A DNA stretch of 64,000 nt, from assembly GCF_040712315.1 (NCBI RefSeq), contig NC_134016.1, forward strand, positions 24,810,390 through 24,874,389, given 5' to 3'. The translations under genes were made by a program, and so were the position numbers. The DNA is from Castanea sativa. Lineage: Eukaryota; Streptophyta; Magnoliopsida; Fagales; Fagaceae. The notes beneath the pieces are model-generated. The model was given only the letters and a program-made list of their open reading frames with translations. It did not search any database and was not told the origin of the DNA. Positions within the stretch are counted from its first letter, which is position 1. The number at the start of each line of letters is the position of its first letter. This document shows, in pieces, positions 11,163 to 23,500 of this stretch.

Positions 11163-14100
11163 TCATTCCTTTCAAGGTGTATCTCCCAATATGGCTGCCT
11201 TTGTTGCTAGTCCTCCATCTCAATTTGATGCTAATTGGTATCCAGATTCGGGGTCCACCAATCATCTGACACCTGATCTGCATAATCTCAATTTACATGC
11301 TGAAGAATATCAAGGACCAGACCAAATTCGCGTTGGGGATGGAACAGGTTTGGATATCAAACATATTGGTTCTTCAAAATTGCTTACTTCCTCCACCTCT
11401 TTCCCTTTAAAGCATGTTCTCCATGTTCCTGACATTCAAAAAAATTTAGTTTCTGTCAGTCAATTTACTCGTGACCATGATGTTTTCATTGAATTTCATG
11501 CTAACTATTTTTGTGTTAAGGACGAAACCACGGGGAGACTTCTTCTTCGCGGTCGATGTGAACATGGACTCTACCCATTCCCTTCCTCACTTCCATCTCG
11601 CCGATCCCCTCAAGCCTTTCTTGGAGTACGTGTTCCTCCTGATGTGTGGCACTGTCGCTTTGGACATCCTGCTCATCGCACTGTTCAACACATTATCTCC
11701 CGTTTCTCATTACCAGTTGTCAAGAATAAAACTCATGCTGTTTGTGGTGCTTGTCAACAAGCTAAAAGCCAGCAACTTCCCTTTCATGATTCTACTTTTC
11801 ATTCCAAGGCTCCTTTAGATTTAATATTCTCTGATGTTTGGGGACCTTCTCCCCTTTTCTCAATTAATGGACATCGATATTATGTTAGCTTTGTGGATCA
11901 TTTTTCCAAATTTACTTGGTTGTTTCCTATTAAGCTTAAATCTGATGTTATGAATGTATTCAAAGTTTTTCAGTTGCATGTTGAGCGTTTATTTGACAGA
12001 AAAATAAAAGCCATTCAAACTGATTGGGGTGGTGAATATCGCTCCCTTCAGAAGTATTTCTCCTCCCTTGGTATTCTTCATCGCTTATCATGTCCTCATA
12101 CCCATGAACAAAATGGTACCGTTGAACGAAAACATCGCCATTTGGTTGAGACTGGTTTATCTTTATTGGCCAAAGCTTCACTACCTCAATGTTATTGGGA
12201 TGAAGCATTTACTACTGCATGTTTTCTAGTAAATCGTTTACCTTCTCCAGTCTTGAACAATGTTTCTCCATTTGAAAAATTGTTTAAGGTTCAACCTGAT
12301 TACTCTTTTTTACGAACATTTGGATGTGCTTGTTGGCCATATCTTCGGCCTTATAATACCCACAAAATGGACTTTCGCTCAAAATTGTGTGTCTTTTTAG
12401 GCTATAGTTCTTCTCATCGAGGCTACAAATGCCTCCATGTTCCTTCCGGCCGTCTCTACATATCTAAGCATGTTATATTTGATGAGAATCTTTTTCCCTT
12501 TGCATCTAATATTTTTTCTCCCGTTGTTGGACAGGATGCCCTTCGTACACATGTGCCCACATCTATCTCTCCTTCGCCATCTCGTCCATCTTCCTCACCC
12601 AAGGTGTCTCATCATCCTTCCCGTGGTTCTCTCCCTTGTGTCCCACCATCTCCATTAGTGCCTTCTCATGTGCCTCACTCTCCTCCTCCACATACTCACT
12701 CCTCTACCTCACCATCTGCTCCTTCCTCCTCTCCTCCATTGCCCGAGGCTGAACAAACCACTAGCACCATTGGCATGGCACCATCTTCCAATGCATCTCC
12801 TCCTCCTCCTTCTCCTGTGCGCACACACCCTATGGTCACTCGGCTACAACACAATATCACTAAACCAAAAGTGTTCTCTGATGGTACTGTCAAATACCCT
12901 CTTTCTAAAGCTCTTATTGCTGTGTGTTCAAGCAAGAATGATGAACCAACTTGTTTTTCTGAAGTTGTTAAACATGCCCCATGGCGTACAGCCATGAATG
13001 TCGAATTTGATGCTCTTTTACGTAATGGCACTTGGTCCCTAGTTCCTGCCCATCCTTCCATGAATATTGTGGGCTGTAAATGAGTTTTTAAACTCAAACA
13101 CAAGCCTGATGGCTCTATTGATCGCCACAAAGCCCGCCTTGTTGCTAAAGGCTTCAATCAACTGCCTGGCATCGACTATGCGGATACCTTCAGCCCTGTG
13201 GTTAAGCCCATCACAATTCGCACCATTCTTGCTCTTGCCGTGTATTGCAGATGGTCCATTAAACAAATTGATATCCAAAATGCATTCCTACATGGGTTTT
13301 TAGATAAAGAAGTCTACATGAAACAACCACTGTGCTTTGTTCATCCTCAATATCCTCATCATGTTTGCAAGCTACACAAAGCACTATATTGGCCGAAGCA
13401 AGCCCCTCGCGCTTGGTTTTCTCGCTTAGTTCGAAATTGCTTGAGTTGGGTTTTCATGGCTCTCTCTCAGACACATCGTTGTTCATTTCTCACTAGGAAA
13501 AGTTTCATTTATATGTTCTCATTTATGTCGATGACATCATCATCACTGGGTCCTCCTCTCAAGCCGTTGACTCTCTCATATTAGCTCTTGGCTCCGACTT
13601 TGCTGTCAAAAATTTGGGTGACTTACACTATTTTTTGGGCATTGAGGCCCACCGTTCACAAGATGGGCTATTTTTATGTCAAAAGAGGTATGTTCTTTCT
13701 CTACTCAAAAGGACCAACATGCTCCATGCCAAACCAATCAGTTCGCCTTTATGTCTACGCCCCACGCTCTCATTATTTGAAGGCAGTCCACTCTCTGATG
13801 TCACTCAATACCGCAGCACCGTTGGGGCTCTCCAATATCTATCTCTCACAAGACCTGACATCTCTTTTGCTGTTAATAAAGTTTGTCAATTCATACATAA
13901 GCCAACAGATCTTCATTGGACTGCTGTCAAACGCATCTTGCACTACCTTAAACATTCCTTGGATTATGGTCTTCTTCTTTGGTGCAACCCCTCTCCTCAA
14001 CTTAGCGCCTACTCTGATGCTGATTGGGTTGGTTGCCCCGATGATCGACGCTCTACTAGCGCATTTTGTATCTTTTTAGGGCCTAATCTCATCTCCTGGA

Positions 14101-14480
14101 ATTCAAGGAAACAACCCACTGTGGCTCGTTCTAGCACTGAGGCGGAGTACAAAGCCTTGGCCAATACTACTGCAGAATTGATTTGGCTTCAATCTCTACT
14201 CCGGGAACTTGGTCTTTTCCTTCCCAACTCGCCCATTCTCTGGTGCGACAACATTGGTGCCACTTACCTCTCCGCTAATCCCATGTTTCATGCGCGCACC
14301 AAACATGTGGAAATTGATTATCATTTTGTCCATGAAAAAGTTGCTCGTCCTGATCTTGATGTTCGCTTCTTATCTAGTAAAGACCAACTTGCAGATGCTC
14401 TCACAAAGCCCCTGCCTTCCATCCGGTTCTCCTTTCTTCGCTCCAAGCTTAACGTCCAGCCCCTCCCGTTGAGCTTGCGG
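11113..14480 (+). pseudogene. Copia Pol polyprotein, interrupted
   Basis: Domains in order: protease (WYPDSGSTNHLT, 11240 region), the GAG-pre-integrase zinc region (WHCRFGHPAHRT ... CGACQQAK), integrase with D (SDVWGP), D (QTDWGGEY) and E (NGTVERKHRH), a Ser/Pro-rich linker, reverse transcriptase ([24 protein letters not shown] at 13524-13535) and RNase H ([29 protein letters not shown]). The lesions are a TGA at 13081-13083 where the family has Trp, a frameshift near 13430, and a TAG about 10 codons before YVDD. The catalytic residues themselves are present. Together these make the copy non-functional. Confidence 0.93.
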
Positions 14481-14485
14481 GGGAG

Positions 14486-14944
14486 TATTGAAGATATTTT
14501 AGAATCACAGAGACAGGGCCATGGATCAAGCATACATTCCTTGAATCAAGCAATCACACCAAAGAGCCAAAGTCAAATACGTAACAATAAGAAAATGCCT
14601 CATTAGGATATTTACATTTAATATAGATATTATAATCCGGAGCCATGCATCAAGCATACGTGAATTAAGCTCCTTGAATCAAGCAATCACACCAAAGAGT
14701 CAAAGTCAAATATGTAACAATAAGGAAATGCCTCATTAGGATATTTACATTTAATATAGATATTATAATCCCTCAATAGGATATTTACATTTAATGTAAA
14801 TATTATAATGGCTGATTTGTTGCCTTGTATTGTGTACAAACTCAATATATATATATATATATATATATATGAAAGCCCCAGCACACATAGGCAGTGCGTG
14901 GGAATTCAAAACTACTCTGTTTTCTTTACTACTCTGTTTCTATA
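14486..14944 (+). repeat. Copia 3' LTR
   Basis: 459 bp, starting TATTGAAG and ending CTATA, preceded by the purine-rich tract GCTTGCGGGGGAG (14473-14485). It is 14 bp longer than the 5' LTR, explained by a longer (AT)n run near 14845-14870. Confidence 0.9.
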
Positions 14945-14949
14945 CTAGG

Positions 14950-15290
14950 CCTAGTGGTCACCTCAATTTTCAAGACTCATTATCTCTTTACATTGCTCCA
15001 TTCATGTGAGATTGTTGTGTCTATTATTAAATCCTTGTACAATATGCTACAATTTTAATCAAGAATCACAAAAAATAATAATAATAAAATAAAGTTTGAA
15101 TGTGAAAATCATGTAACTCTTCAAACCAAACGTAAATACATGACCTCTCATTGCACATACACCAAATCTCGTATTGTCAGTCTCCTTTGAATCCTAGCGA
15201 TGAAAGAAAATTATCGGTGTTAGTTGTGTTACTAGAAACTTGTAAAAAAAAAAAAAATGTAATCCGGATGTTGTTTTACTTAAAGCTTCT
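14950..15290. other. AT-rich spacer
   Basis: Nothing recognised apart from a short AAT run near 15070. Confidence 0.5.
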
Positions 15291-16003
15291 TTAAAAATGT
15301 AATCCAAATCACATCCCATATCTTCAAATTATTCTATTTTACCATCATAAAAATTACTTTATCTATTATACTAAATCATTTTACAATACATCTGACATCC
15401 CAACTTTTATTTTACAATACAACACATTAAAAAAAATATAAATTATACAATAAGATAATTAAAAAATTATCTCACTCTCCTCTCTCTCTCATTTCTGTCC
15501 TACCTCTTTGTCACTCTCTCAACAACCACACAACCCAATCACCACCACACCAACACCATCCCACCACTACCCACCAAAATCCCAGCAGAACCAAAAACCC
15601 AATTTAAAAAAATAAAATAAAAAAATAAAAAAAACCAGCAAATCCATTAAACATACCCAACAAACCCAGCAAACCCATTAAAATACGCTGTAAACCCAGC
15701 AAATCCAGCACCCGATTTGATGTTGTAGCCCCACACCTCAAGCTTCTCCATAATGCAAGTGAACTCACACAATGGTACCAACATAGAAGCCAGAGATCCG
15801 GTATGTGAACTCGCGCAAAGCATTTTTGAGGTTGCCATGTGGGAGTGGTGGTGATAGAGATTTGGTACTGTGCATTGTTGAGAAGCTAGAGAGAGATGTG
15901 AGAGAGGGAGAGGAGATGAGAGTGACTGTGTGAGACACTGAAGAGAGACAAAACATCAGATATTTTGGAAAAAAAAATATTATTTGGGATTGTGCTACAA
16001 TAC

Positions 16004-16467
16004 TAATGATGAAAGAAATCACCAGTTGAGCTCCTCGTCGTAGCAGATGGACGAAGCTGTGATTGGTGTCGTCTCTGTTGGAGGAAAACCTGCAAAATAA
16101 ACTGGGTGGAAGAGTACCACGCCGATGTGGTGTCAGCCAAACCACCTCCAATGCTTAAGTCAGTAAAGGAGAAAGATTTTAGAGAGAATTGACTGGAGAG
16201 TGATTTCCGTTGAGTATTTGTGTGTACCTTTAACTTATGTTGCTTTATCTTTTATAGTTGTGCGCCTCATTAATGGGTGATGAATAGCTGTATTTATGCT
16301 CAACGGCTAATGCGTTACAAAATCTTTGTCTGACATTCACAGCTCATTCTGTGACCGTTGCTCCGTCCGTTACGTTTTGTCATTACTGAGCATAATAAAT
16401 GTGTGTCGTCTTCTCTTGGTTAATGACGATCTTAGCTAAATGATGATCATAAATTTCTGACTCATCA
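16004..16467 (-). repeat. Gypsy 3' LTR
   Basis: 464 bp, downstream of pol on the coding (minus) strand. It is nearly colinear with the LTR at 26151-26612, with scattered substitutions. The adjacent purine-rich CAAGGGCGCAAC (reverse complement of 16468-16479) is a possible polypurine tract. Confidence 0.88.
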
Positions 16468-16771
16468 GTTGCGCCCTTGTTTGAATTTCATCTGTTAAAT
16501 GAGATGAAAACATAGCCATCTGACGCTTCATATTCTGTGTAAGGCGCATTTATGATGAGTTGATGTTTGATTCGTTGATGGCCACATGTACAATCAGGAT
16601 GTGTCTGAAGTGCAAATGTTTCTCGGTTTTCCTACACGTGTTTTGGCCACTTATTTTGCATTTTTTCCTCCTATTTTCTTTCATCTGTAATCTTTCCTTG
16701 TTCAGTTTTCATTTAGGGTTTGTTTCTTCTTCAAGCTTCCTTTTTCTGTTCTGTGTTCCCTGTTAAGTTCT

Positions 16772-18921
16772 TTGTGCTCCTGTCTCTTTTTCTGTTCTTC
16801 CATGGTAGATTATTCTTCTGTTAGGGTTGATTGTCCTTCAGTAGCCTTTTTTTTTGCTCGTTTAGGTTGTCTACTTGAGGTTGTGGAGGGAGAGTGTCTT
16901 GAATGGGTTAGCTTCTTCGTGTGGGAGGACTATCCATATAGGTTTGTCCTTTCCTCTCTATTTCCTCTAGTTTCTTGTTCTACTAAAGTAGCTAAGTTTC
17001 TAAAGATGTCTGGGGAGGCTAGGTCCAGTGAGTTGGAAATGGGGTTATCCTCGTCTAATGATCGCGAGGTTCACAAAGTTACTTCCCCTTCTACTCCTTA
17101 TAAAGCTTGGAACATACCTTGTGCCTTCTCAGGTTAAGATGAGAAGCGGATCAGGGACAGGTTTCAATTTCTTAATTCAATTAAGATTAGGATTCCGAGT
17201 GACGAGGATAGGGCATGTCACTCTTACGCTGATGAAGTTTGTTTCTACGAGGCAAATTTCACTAGCGATCTTCGTCTTCCCATTCACCCTTTTATTAGGG
17301 AACTTTTTGAGTATTTGCACCTTGGTCCGGCACAGTTAGTGCCTAATTCTTGGCGGATCGTCATTTCTTGTATGATGGTGTGGATGTCCGCCAATGACGG
17401 GAATGTCATCAAGAAAGACGAATTTCTTCATTTTTATCGTCTGAGCAAGTACAAAGACCTTGGCTACTATGAGTTTAAGCCATGGGATAGTGCTTCTAGG
17501 TTAATACTTGACTATCCTTCTTCCCTCCAAAATTGGAAACCAAATTTCTTTTTTGTTTCTAGCAATGGTTAGGAGTTCGTCCCTGGTGAGGACCTAGACG
17601 ATGCCCCAAAGCTTTTTCGTAGTTAAGGAACCTTGTGTCTGGTGCATCTTTCTCATCTGTTCTTTCTGTTTTTTATTTGATCTTTGTGAGTGACGATGAT
17701 ATGTAATATACTTGTTTTTTGTAGTTCCTCAACACCCTTGTCTGAAGAAAAGATACCACATTCGTATTGAGAAGGTGAGGGAATATTTGGAGATCGTTAA
17801 AGATTTTGTTGAGCTCATTTCTCCCCAATCACTGTTCCTTCACTTTTTGGGTCCAAAATTGTCTACTAAGGTTGGAGAAATCTTGAAGTTGTGAAGAAGA
17901 GTGAGTGTTCCATCTTCTTTCTCCCTTGAAATCTTGAACTCTTTTTTTTTTCTTCCTTTCAGAAATGACGACCAGATTTAGTAAGCAAAAGTTATCTGAA
18001 GTTCAAGAGAATAAGGCCAAAAGTGGCCTCATTGGTGGCCTCCTATCCAAGATACGTTCGAAGACCGGTGATGCCTCCTGCCTATTCACCTACTAAGCGT
18101 CCTACCTCCCCTACCTCATCTTTGGAGGTGATTGCCTCAAAGGAAGAAACCAAGAAGAAGAAGAAGGTGGCTGGTAAGTCTTTTTTCCCAACTTTCTGGG
18201 ATGATGCTGATGCTGCTGCTCTGAAGGCTCATGAGGCGCTTTTTGTGGATGACCTAAGTCCTTTGATGGCAAAGTCATCCAGCTAGGTGATGACGTCTCA
18301 TATTCAGAAGCTAGTGCAAGTATACGTTGATAATGAAGGTTGCCTTTTCTCTTTTACTTTGCTTTCGCTAAGAGAGATTTTTTGTAGGTTTTAGGGGAGT
18401 CATTATTTGTCTCTGGAAAGCTTCTGGATTTGGAGAAGAAGGTGGCCACGTCTGAGCTTGTGATCAAATCCCTTTCTACTAAGAATGAGACACTTAAGAA
18501 CAAGGTTTCCATCCTTACTGTCGAAGCTGAAAACGACAAAGAACATGTGGCAGCTTTGGAGAAGAGCCTATAAGTGGAGATGGACTTTTGCAAGCTAAAG
18601 GACAAGAAGATTGGTGATCTAGAGTTGAAGCTGCAGAAAGCTGGGGCCATGGCGGTGCAGGAGTTCAAGGACTCTGACTCTTACTTAGACGAGTTGTGTG
18701 AGTATTATGTGGAGGGCTTTGAACTCTTTAGGAAATGGATGGCCAAGCATCACTCGGATTTGGACCTCTTTGACCTTGTCATGGGTGAGGTTGAGAAGGA
18801 ACTACTTGATCGTCCCTCCGAGGTCACAACCAAGAATGTGATGGAAGCTGTGACCATAGCCGAGGTAATAGAAGAGGCCGCAACCACAACTCCTGTAAAT
18901 CCTATCCTTGACAAACAGTAA
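16772..18921 (+). pseudogene. Antisense ORF of the Tat element (putative gypsy-type transposon family)
   Basis: The plus strand, opposite to gag-pol, encodes pieces in several frames. A central piece about 17140-17570 carries DEVCFYEANF, IHPFIRELFEYLHLGPAQL, PNSWRIVISCM and WKPNFFFVSS. These match the plant family annotated as 'putative gypsy type transposon' (PF04195 style), found in Tat-lineage elements. Later pieces (17712-17894, 18023-18286, about 18390-18921) include a lysine-rich stretch and a heptad-like coiled-coil segment (KLKDKKIGDLELKLQKAG) ending at 18921. Pyrimidine tracts ending in AG before three pieces (near 17723, 17962 and 18388) suggest introns. Function is unknown even in intact relatives. 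Exon joins and the start codon are uncertain. Confidence 0.6.
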
Positions 18922-19109
18922 CTTTTTTTTTTCTTTCCATTTCTCTTTTTTTTTTTTTTTGTAAGATAAAAAAAATATCTTTCATGGCTTGTTGTTTTTA
19001 GCAATGGAACAATTTCTTTGGGCCCCGTTTGTTTTGGGCATGCATTTCCTTATTGACAATGACAACTTTTCTTATGAATTGCTGACATGTAGTTTTTTTT
19101 ATAAGTAAA

Positions 19110-20300
19110 TCTCTGCTGTGTTTGTATGACGACCATGGTTGTGTTTGGGATACCTTCATGCTTTAGTTGTGTTTGAAACAACTTTCCATACTTTCATTGA
19201 GTCATGTTTGTATGGTAACAGCTTTTTTACGTTCAGCTATGTTTGACCAGCTTTTTGTTAAGTCACATTTGAATGACGATTTCAGTTGTGTTTAAACAAC
19301 TTTTTATGTTTAGCTGTGTTTGAACAACTTTTTATGTTTAGCTGTGTTTGAACAACTTTTTATTAAGTCATGTTTAAATGACGATGTTAATTGTGTTTCA
19401 ACAACTTTTTATGTTTAGCTGTGTTCAAACAGCTTTTTATGTTTAGTTGTGTTTGAACAGTTTTTTATTGAGTCATGTTTGAATGAAGATGTTAATTGTG
19501 TTTGAACAACTTTTTATGTTTAGCTGTGTTTGAATAGCTTTTTATTGAGTCATGTTTGAATGATGATGTTAGTTGTGTTTCAAAACTTTTTATGTTTAGT
19601 TGTGTTTGAACAGCTTTTTATGTTTAGATGTATTTGAATAGCTTTTTATTAAGTCATGTTTGAATGACAACGTTAGTTGTGTTTCAACAATTTTTGATGT
19701 TTAGCTGTGTTTGAACAGCTTTTTATGTTTGGCTGTGTTTGAATAGTTTTTTATGTTTAGCTGTGTTTGAACAACTTTTTATTGGGTCATGTTTGCATGA
19801 TGACGTTAGTTGTGTTTCAACAACTTTTTATGTTTAGCTATGTTTGAACAGCTTTTTATGTTTAGCTGTATTTGAATAGCTTTTTATTGAGTCATGTTTG
19901 AATGAAGACGTTAGTTGAGTTTGAACAACTTCTTTAGCTGTGTTTGAACAGCTTTTTATGTTTGGCTGTGTTTGAACAAATTTTTATGTTTAGTTGTGTT
20001 TGAACAGCTTTTTATTGAGTCATGTTTGAATGACGATGTTAGTTTTGTTTCAACAACTTTTTATGTTTAGCTGTGTTTGAACAGTTTTTAATTGAGTCAT
20101 ATTTGAATGGCAATGTTGCGTTATGTGTACGACTTAAAGTCATGCTATTGGAGCGTCTTTAGGTTAACCATTTTTTGTTCGTTCATGTTTGAATGACAAT
20201 CATAATAGTTGTGTTTAAACAACTTTTGATTATTCGACTTTGGTAGTTGTGTATTGACAACTTTAATGGCTATGATGATGTTGGCAGTGTATAAACAGCT
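19110..20300. repeat. Minisatellite array in the Gypsy 3' region
   Basis: About 1.1 kb of degenerate tandem units built on a ~28-bp core (TTTAGCTGTGTTTGAACAGC plus TTTTTATG). It alternates with a longer unit containing GAGTCATGTTTGAATGACG and GTTAGTTGTGTTTCAACAAC. Each core contains the short dyad AGCTGTGTTTGAACAGCT. It has no coding role. Tat-lineage elements are known to carry variable tandem repeats in their 3' untranslated region. Confidence 0.92.
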
Positions 20301-20515
20301 CTTTATTTGGAGTGATAATGACAGAGATTCTTGAGACGTCTCCCAAGAATGATCTCCTAAATATTCATGCTATTGGTGGTAAATAACTCAGAAAATTATT
20401 GAAAAATACGCATGGACAATGCTCTGTGTATTATTGATCTATGAATGACGAAAGTAATAACTGACGTACATATTGAGATGAAGATTGGGCAACTTGAAAT
20501 GTAAAAGATTGCTTA

Positions 20516-23500
20516 CTAGTAGTACTTCTTCAAATGTTCTATGTTCCATGGTGGAGGCAGTTCCAGACCGTCTAAAGACTTTAGGTAGTAGAAGCCTTCT
20601 CTAGAGTGACGGTTTACTTCGTAGGGGCCTTCCAAGGCTGGTCCCAATTTTTCTAAGGATGGTTCCTTCGTTGCCTGTGATGTTTTCCTGAGGACGAGGT
20701 CTCTTGTGTTGAACCTTCCTACCTTGACCTTTCTGCTGTAGTATCTGGCCATTGCTTCCTTGTGTTTCGCCTTCGCTTCATGGCCTCCTCTCTAACTTCA
20801 TCAATCAGATCTAAGTTGCTATTAAGCTCTTGCTGGTTCTTCTGTCATTCATAAGTTTTGACTCGGAGGCTTGTCAATCCCACTTCCATTTGTATGACGG
20901 CCTAAGTGCCAAATGTCAGTCTGAATGGCGTTTCTCTTGTTGGAACTCTTGTGGTCGTCCTGTATGCCCAAAGAATGTTTGGTAGTTCTTCAGACCATGC
21001 CCCATTCGCCCCCTCAAGCCGAGTTTTGATAATTTTGAGCAGGCTTCTGTTCGTCACTTATGTCTGACCATTGGCTTGAAGATGTCTTCGAGAAGAGTAA
21101 TGGTTCTTGATTCCTAAGTCTTAGTAAAATTTTCGAAACTTAGGACTGTCGAACTGCTTTCCATTATCTGATATTATGACGCATGGGACTCCAAACCTGC
21201 AAATGATGTTTTGAAACACAAAACTTGTGATTTTAGCCTTTGTTATCGTTGCTACTGGTTTTGCTTCTACCCATTTTGTGAAGTAATCAACTACAATGAT
21301 CAAAAATTTGAGTTGCTTCTTCCCTAAAGGGAATGGCCCCATAATGTCAATCCCCCATTGGGTGAAGGGCTATGGCAAAGATATGGGTGCCATCATCTCT
21401 CCTGGTCTCGTCTGGACATTTGCAAAACTTTGACACTTATCGCATGCTTTGATGAGGTCGTGTGCGTCCTTCTATAAAGTCGGCCAATAGTATCTTGCTC
21501 TGAGTGTCTTTCCTGCTAAAGACCTTGCTCCAGCATGATTTCCCCAAATTCCTTCGTGTATATTGCGGAGCACATAATCCGCTTCTTCTAAGTTAGCACA
21601 TCTTAAGAATAAGAGTGAATAACCTCGTCTATACAGTATATCGTCAATAATGACAAAGCGGGCTGCTCTGATTTGTATCTTCCTTGCCTCTGTTTATCTT
21701 CTGGGAGCCATCCTTCTTTCAAATACCGGATGATGGGAGTCATCCACTCGTCTTGCTCTTTTATCTTCAGAACCTGCTCACCTTCTGTGCTTAGTTGCCC
21801 CCTTATCTCAATACATAGCTCGGAGGGCACATTATAGTCGTTTGACGAGGCCAATTTGGCTATGAAGTCAGCTTTTGCGTTTTTGGCCCGAGGGATTTGC
21901 ACAAAGTCTAAGCTGTCAAAGTGCTGCAAGAGTTGTTGGACGATCTTTAGGTACTTCTGCATTCTCTCTTCTTTGGCTTCATAATCTCCCTTCGCCTGTC
22001 CAATTATGAGCTGAGAATCAGCTTGGACGATAAGATTCTTTGCTCCAAGAGCTTTTGCCAAACTTAATCTTGTTAGCAATGCTTCGTACTCAGTCTCATT
22101 ATTTGTTACGGAGAATTGCAGTCTAACTGCATACTTCAATGTTTCTTTTTCTAGAGATATGAGCACTACTTCTACCCTCCTACTTTCTTCATGACAGACC
22201 CATCTGTTTGAACCGTCCATGTTTCCATGGGGAGTTCTTCTTCCTTATAGGGGTAGGTGAGTTCTGCGATGAAGTCAACCAGTACTTGGGCTTTGATTGC
22301 TACTCAAAGCCGATATTTGATGTCGAATTGGCCCAGTTCAATTGCCCATTGGATGAGTTGTCTTGCTGCATCTATCTTGTTCATTGTCTTTCTTATTGGT
22401 TGGTCTGTCATGACGATGATGGAGTGTGCTTAGAAGTAAGAACAGAGTTTCCTAGAAGTGACCACCAATGCGAAAGCTATCTTTTCCATCCTTGGGTAAT
22501 TTGCCTCTGCTCCCTAGAATGCTTGGCTGGTTAAGTAGACCGGCTTTTGGACATTTGTTCTTCCTTGATCAGTGCCAAACTTACTGCAGTGTTAGACACT
22601 GCTAAGTAGAGGTACAATTCTTCTCCCATCACGAAGGGACTTAGCAATGGTGGCTTCGTCTGATACTCTTTTAATTTTGTAAGGGCTTCTTCGCATTAGT
22701 CAGTCCACTGAAAGGCCTTTTTCAAGACCTTGAAGAATGGCATGCACTTATCCGTTGCCCTGAAGACGAATTTGTTTAGAGCTGCAACCTTTCTTGTCAA
22801 GCTCTGAACCTCCTTCACTGTTTTTGGTTATTTGAGCTCAATTATTGCCTTAACTTTGTCTGGATTTCCCTCTATGCCTCGTTGGGACACCATGATCCCA
22901 AGAATTTTCCTAAAGAAACAGCAAAAACACACTTTGCAGGGTTAATTTCATATTGAACTCACGTAGTGTGCTGAAGGTTTCTTTACGTTAGTCCAAGTGG
23001 TTGGCTTCTTCTCTGATCAGTGCTGAACTTACTGCAGTGTTAGACACTGCTAAGTAGAGGTACAGTTCTTCTCCCATCACGGAGGGACTTAGCAATGATG
23101 GCTTTGTTAGATACTCGTTTAATTTTGTAAGGGCTTCTTCGCATTAGTCAGTCCATTGAAAGGCCTTTTTCAAGACCTTGAAGAATGGCATGCACTTATC
23201 CGTTGCCCTGAAGACGAATCTATTTAGAGCTGCAACCTTTCTTGTCAAGCTCTAAACCTCCTTCATTTTTTTTGGTTATTTGAGCTCAATTATTGCCTTA
23301 ACTTTTTCTGGATTTGCCTCTATGCCTCATTGGGACACCATGAATCCCAATAATTTTCCTAAAGAAATAGCAAAAACACACTTGGCAGGGTTTAATTTCA
23401 TATTGTACTCACATAGTGTGTTGAAGGTTTCTTTCAGTTCGTCCAAGTGGTTGGCTTCATCCTTGATTTTCACCAGCATATCATCTAAGTATACTTTCAC

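Larger units (their letters stand above)
9708..14944 (+). mobile_element. Ty1/Copia LTR retrotransposon, Ale/Retrofit-like, decayed
   Basis: A complete 5.2-kb element with two LTRs, a tRNA-Met-type primer site, gag, pol in Copia order (protease, integrase, reverse transcriptase, RNase H) and a purine tract. It is flanked by a perfect 5-bp target duplication CTAGG (9703-9707, 14945-14949). By eye the LTRs differ at about eight positions plus an AT-repeat expansion, so insertion is not very recent. Stops and frameshifts in gag and pol make it non-autonomous. Lineage is inferred from the Gag sequence style and not from a tree. Confidence 0.93.

Noticed and set aside
19110..20300. Regularly spaced repeats resembling a CRISPR array
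   Set aside because: Units are directly adjacent and degenerate, with no unique spacers, and lie inside a plant Gypsy element.
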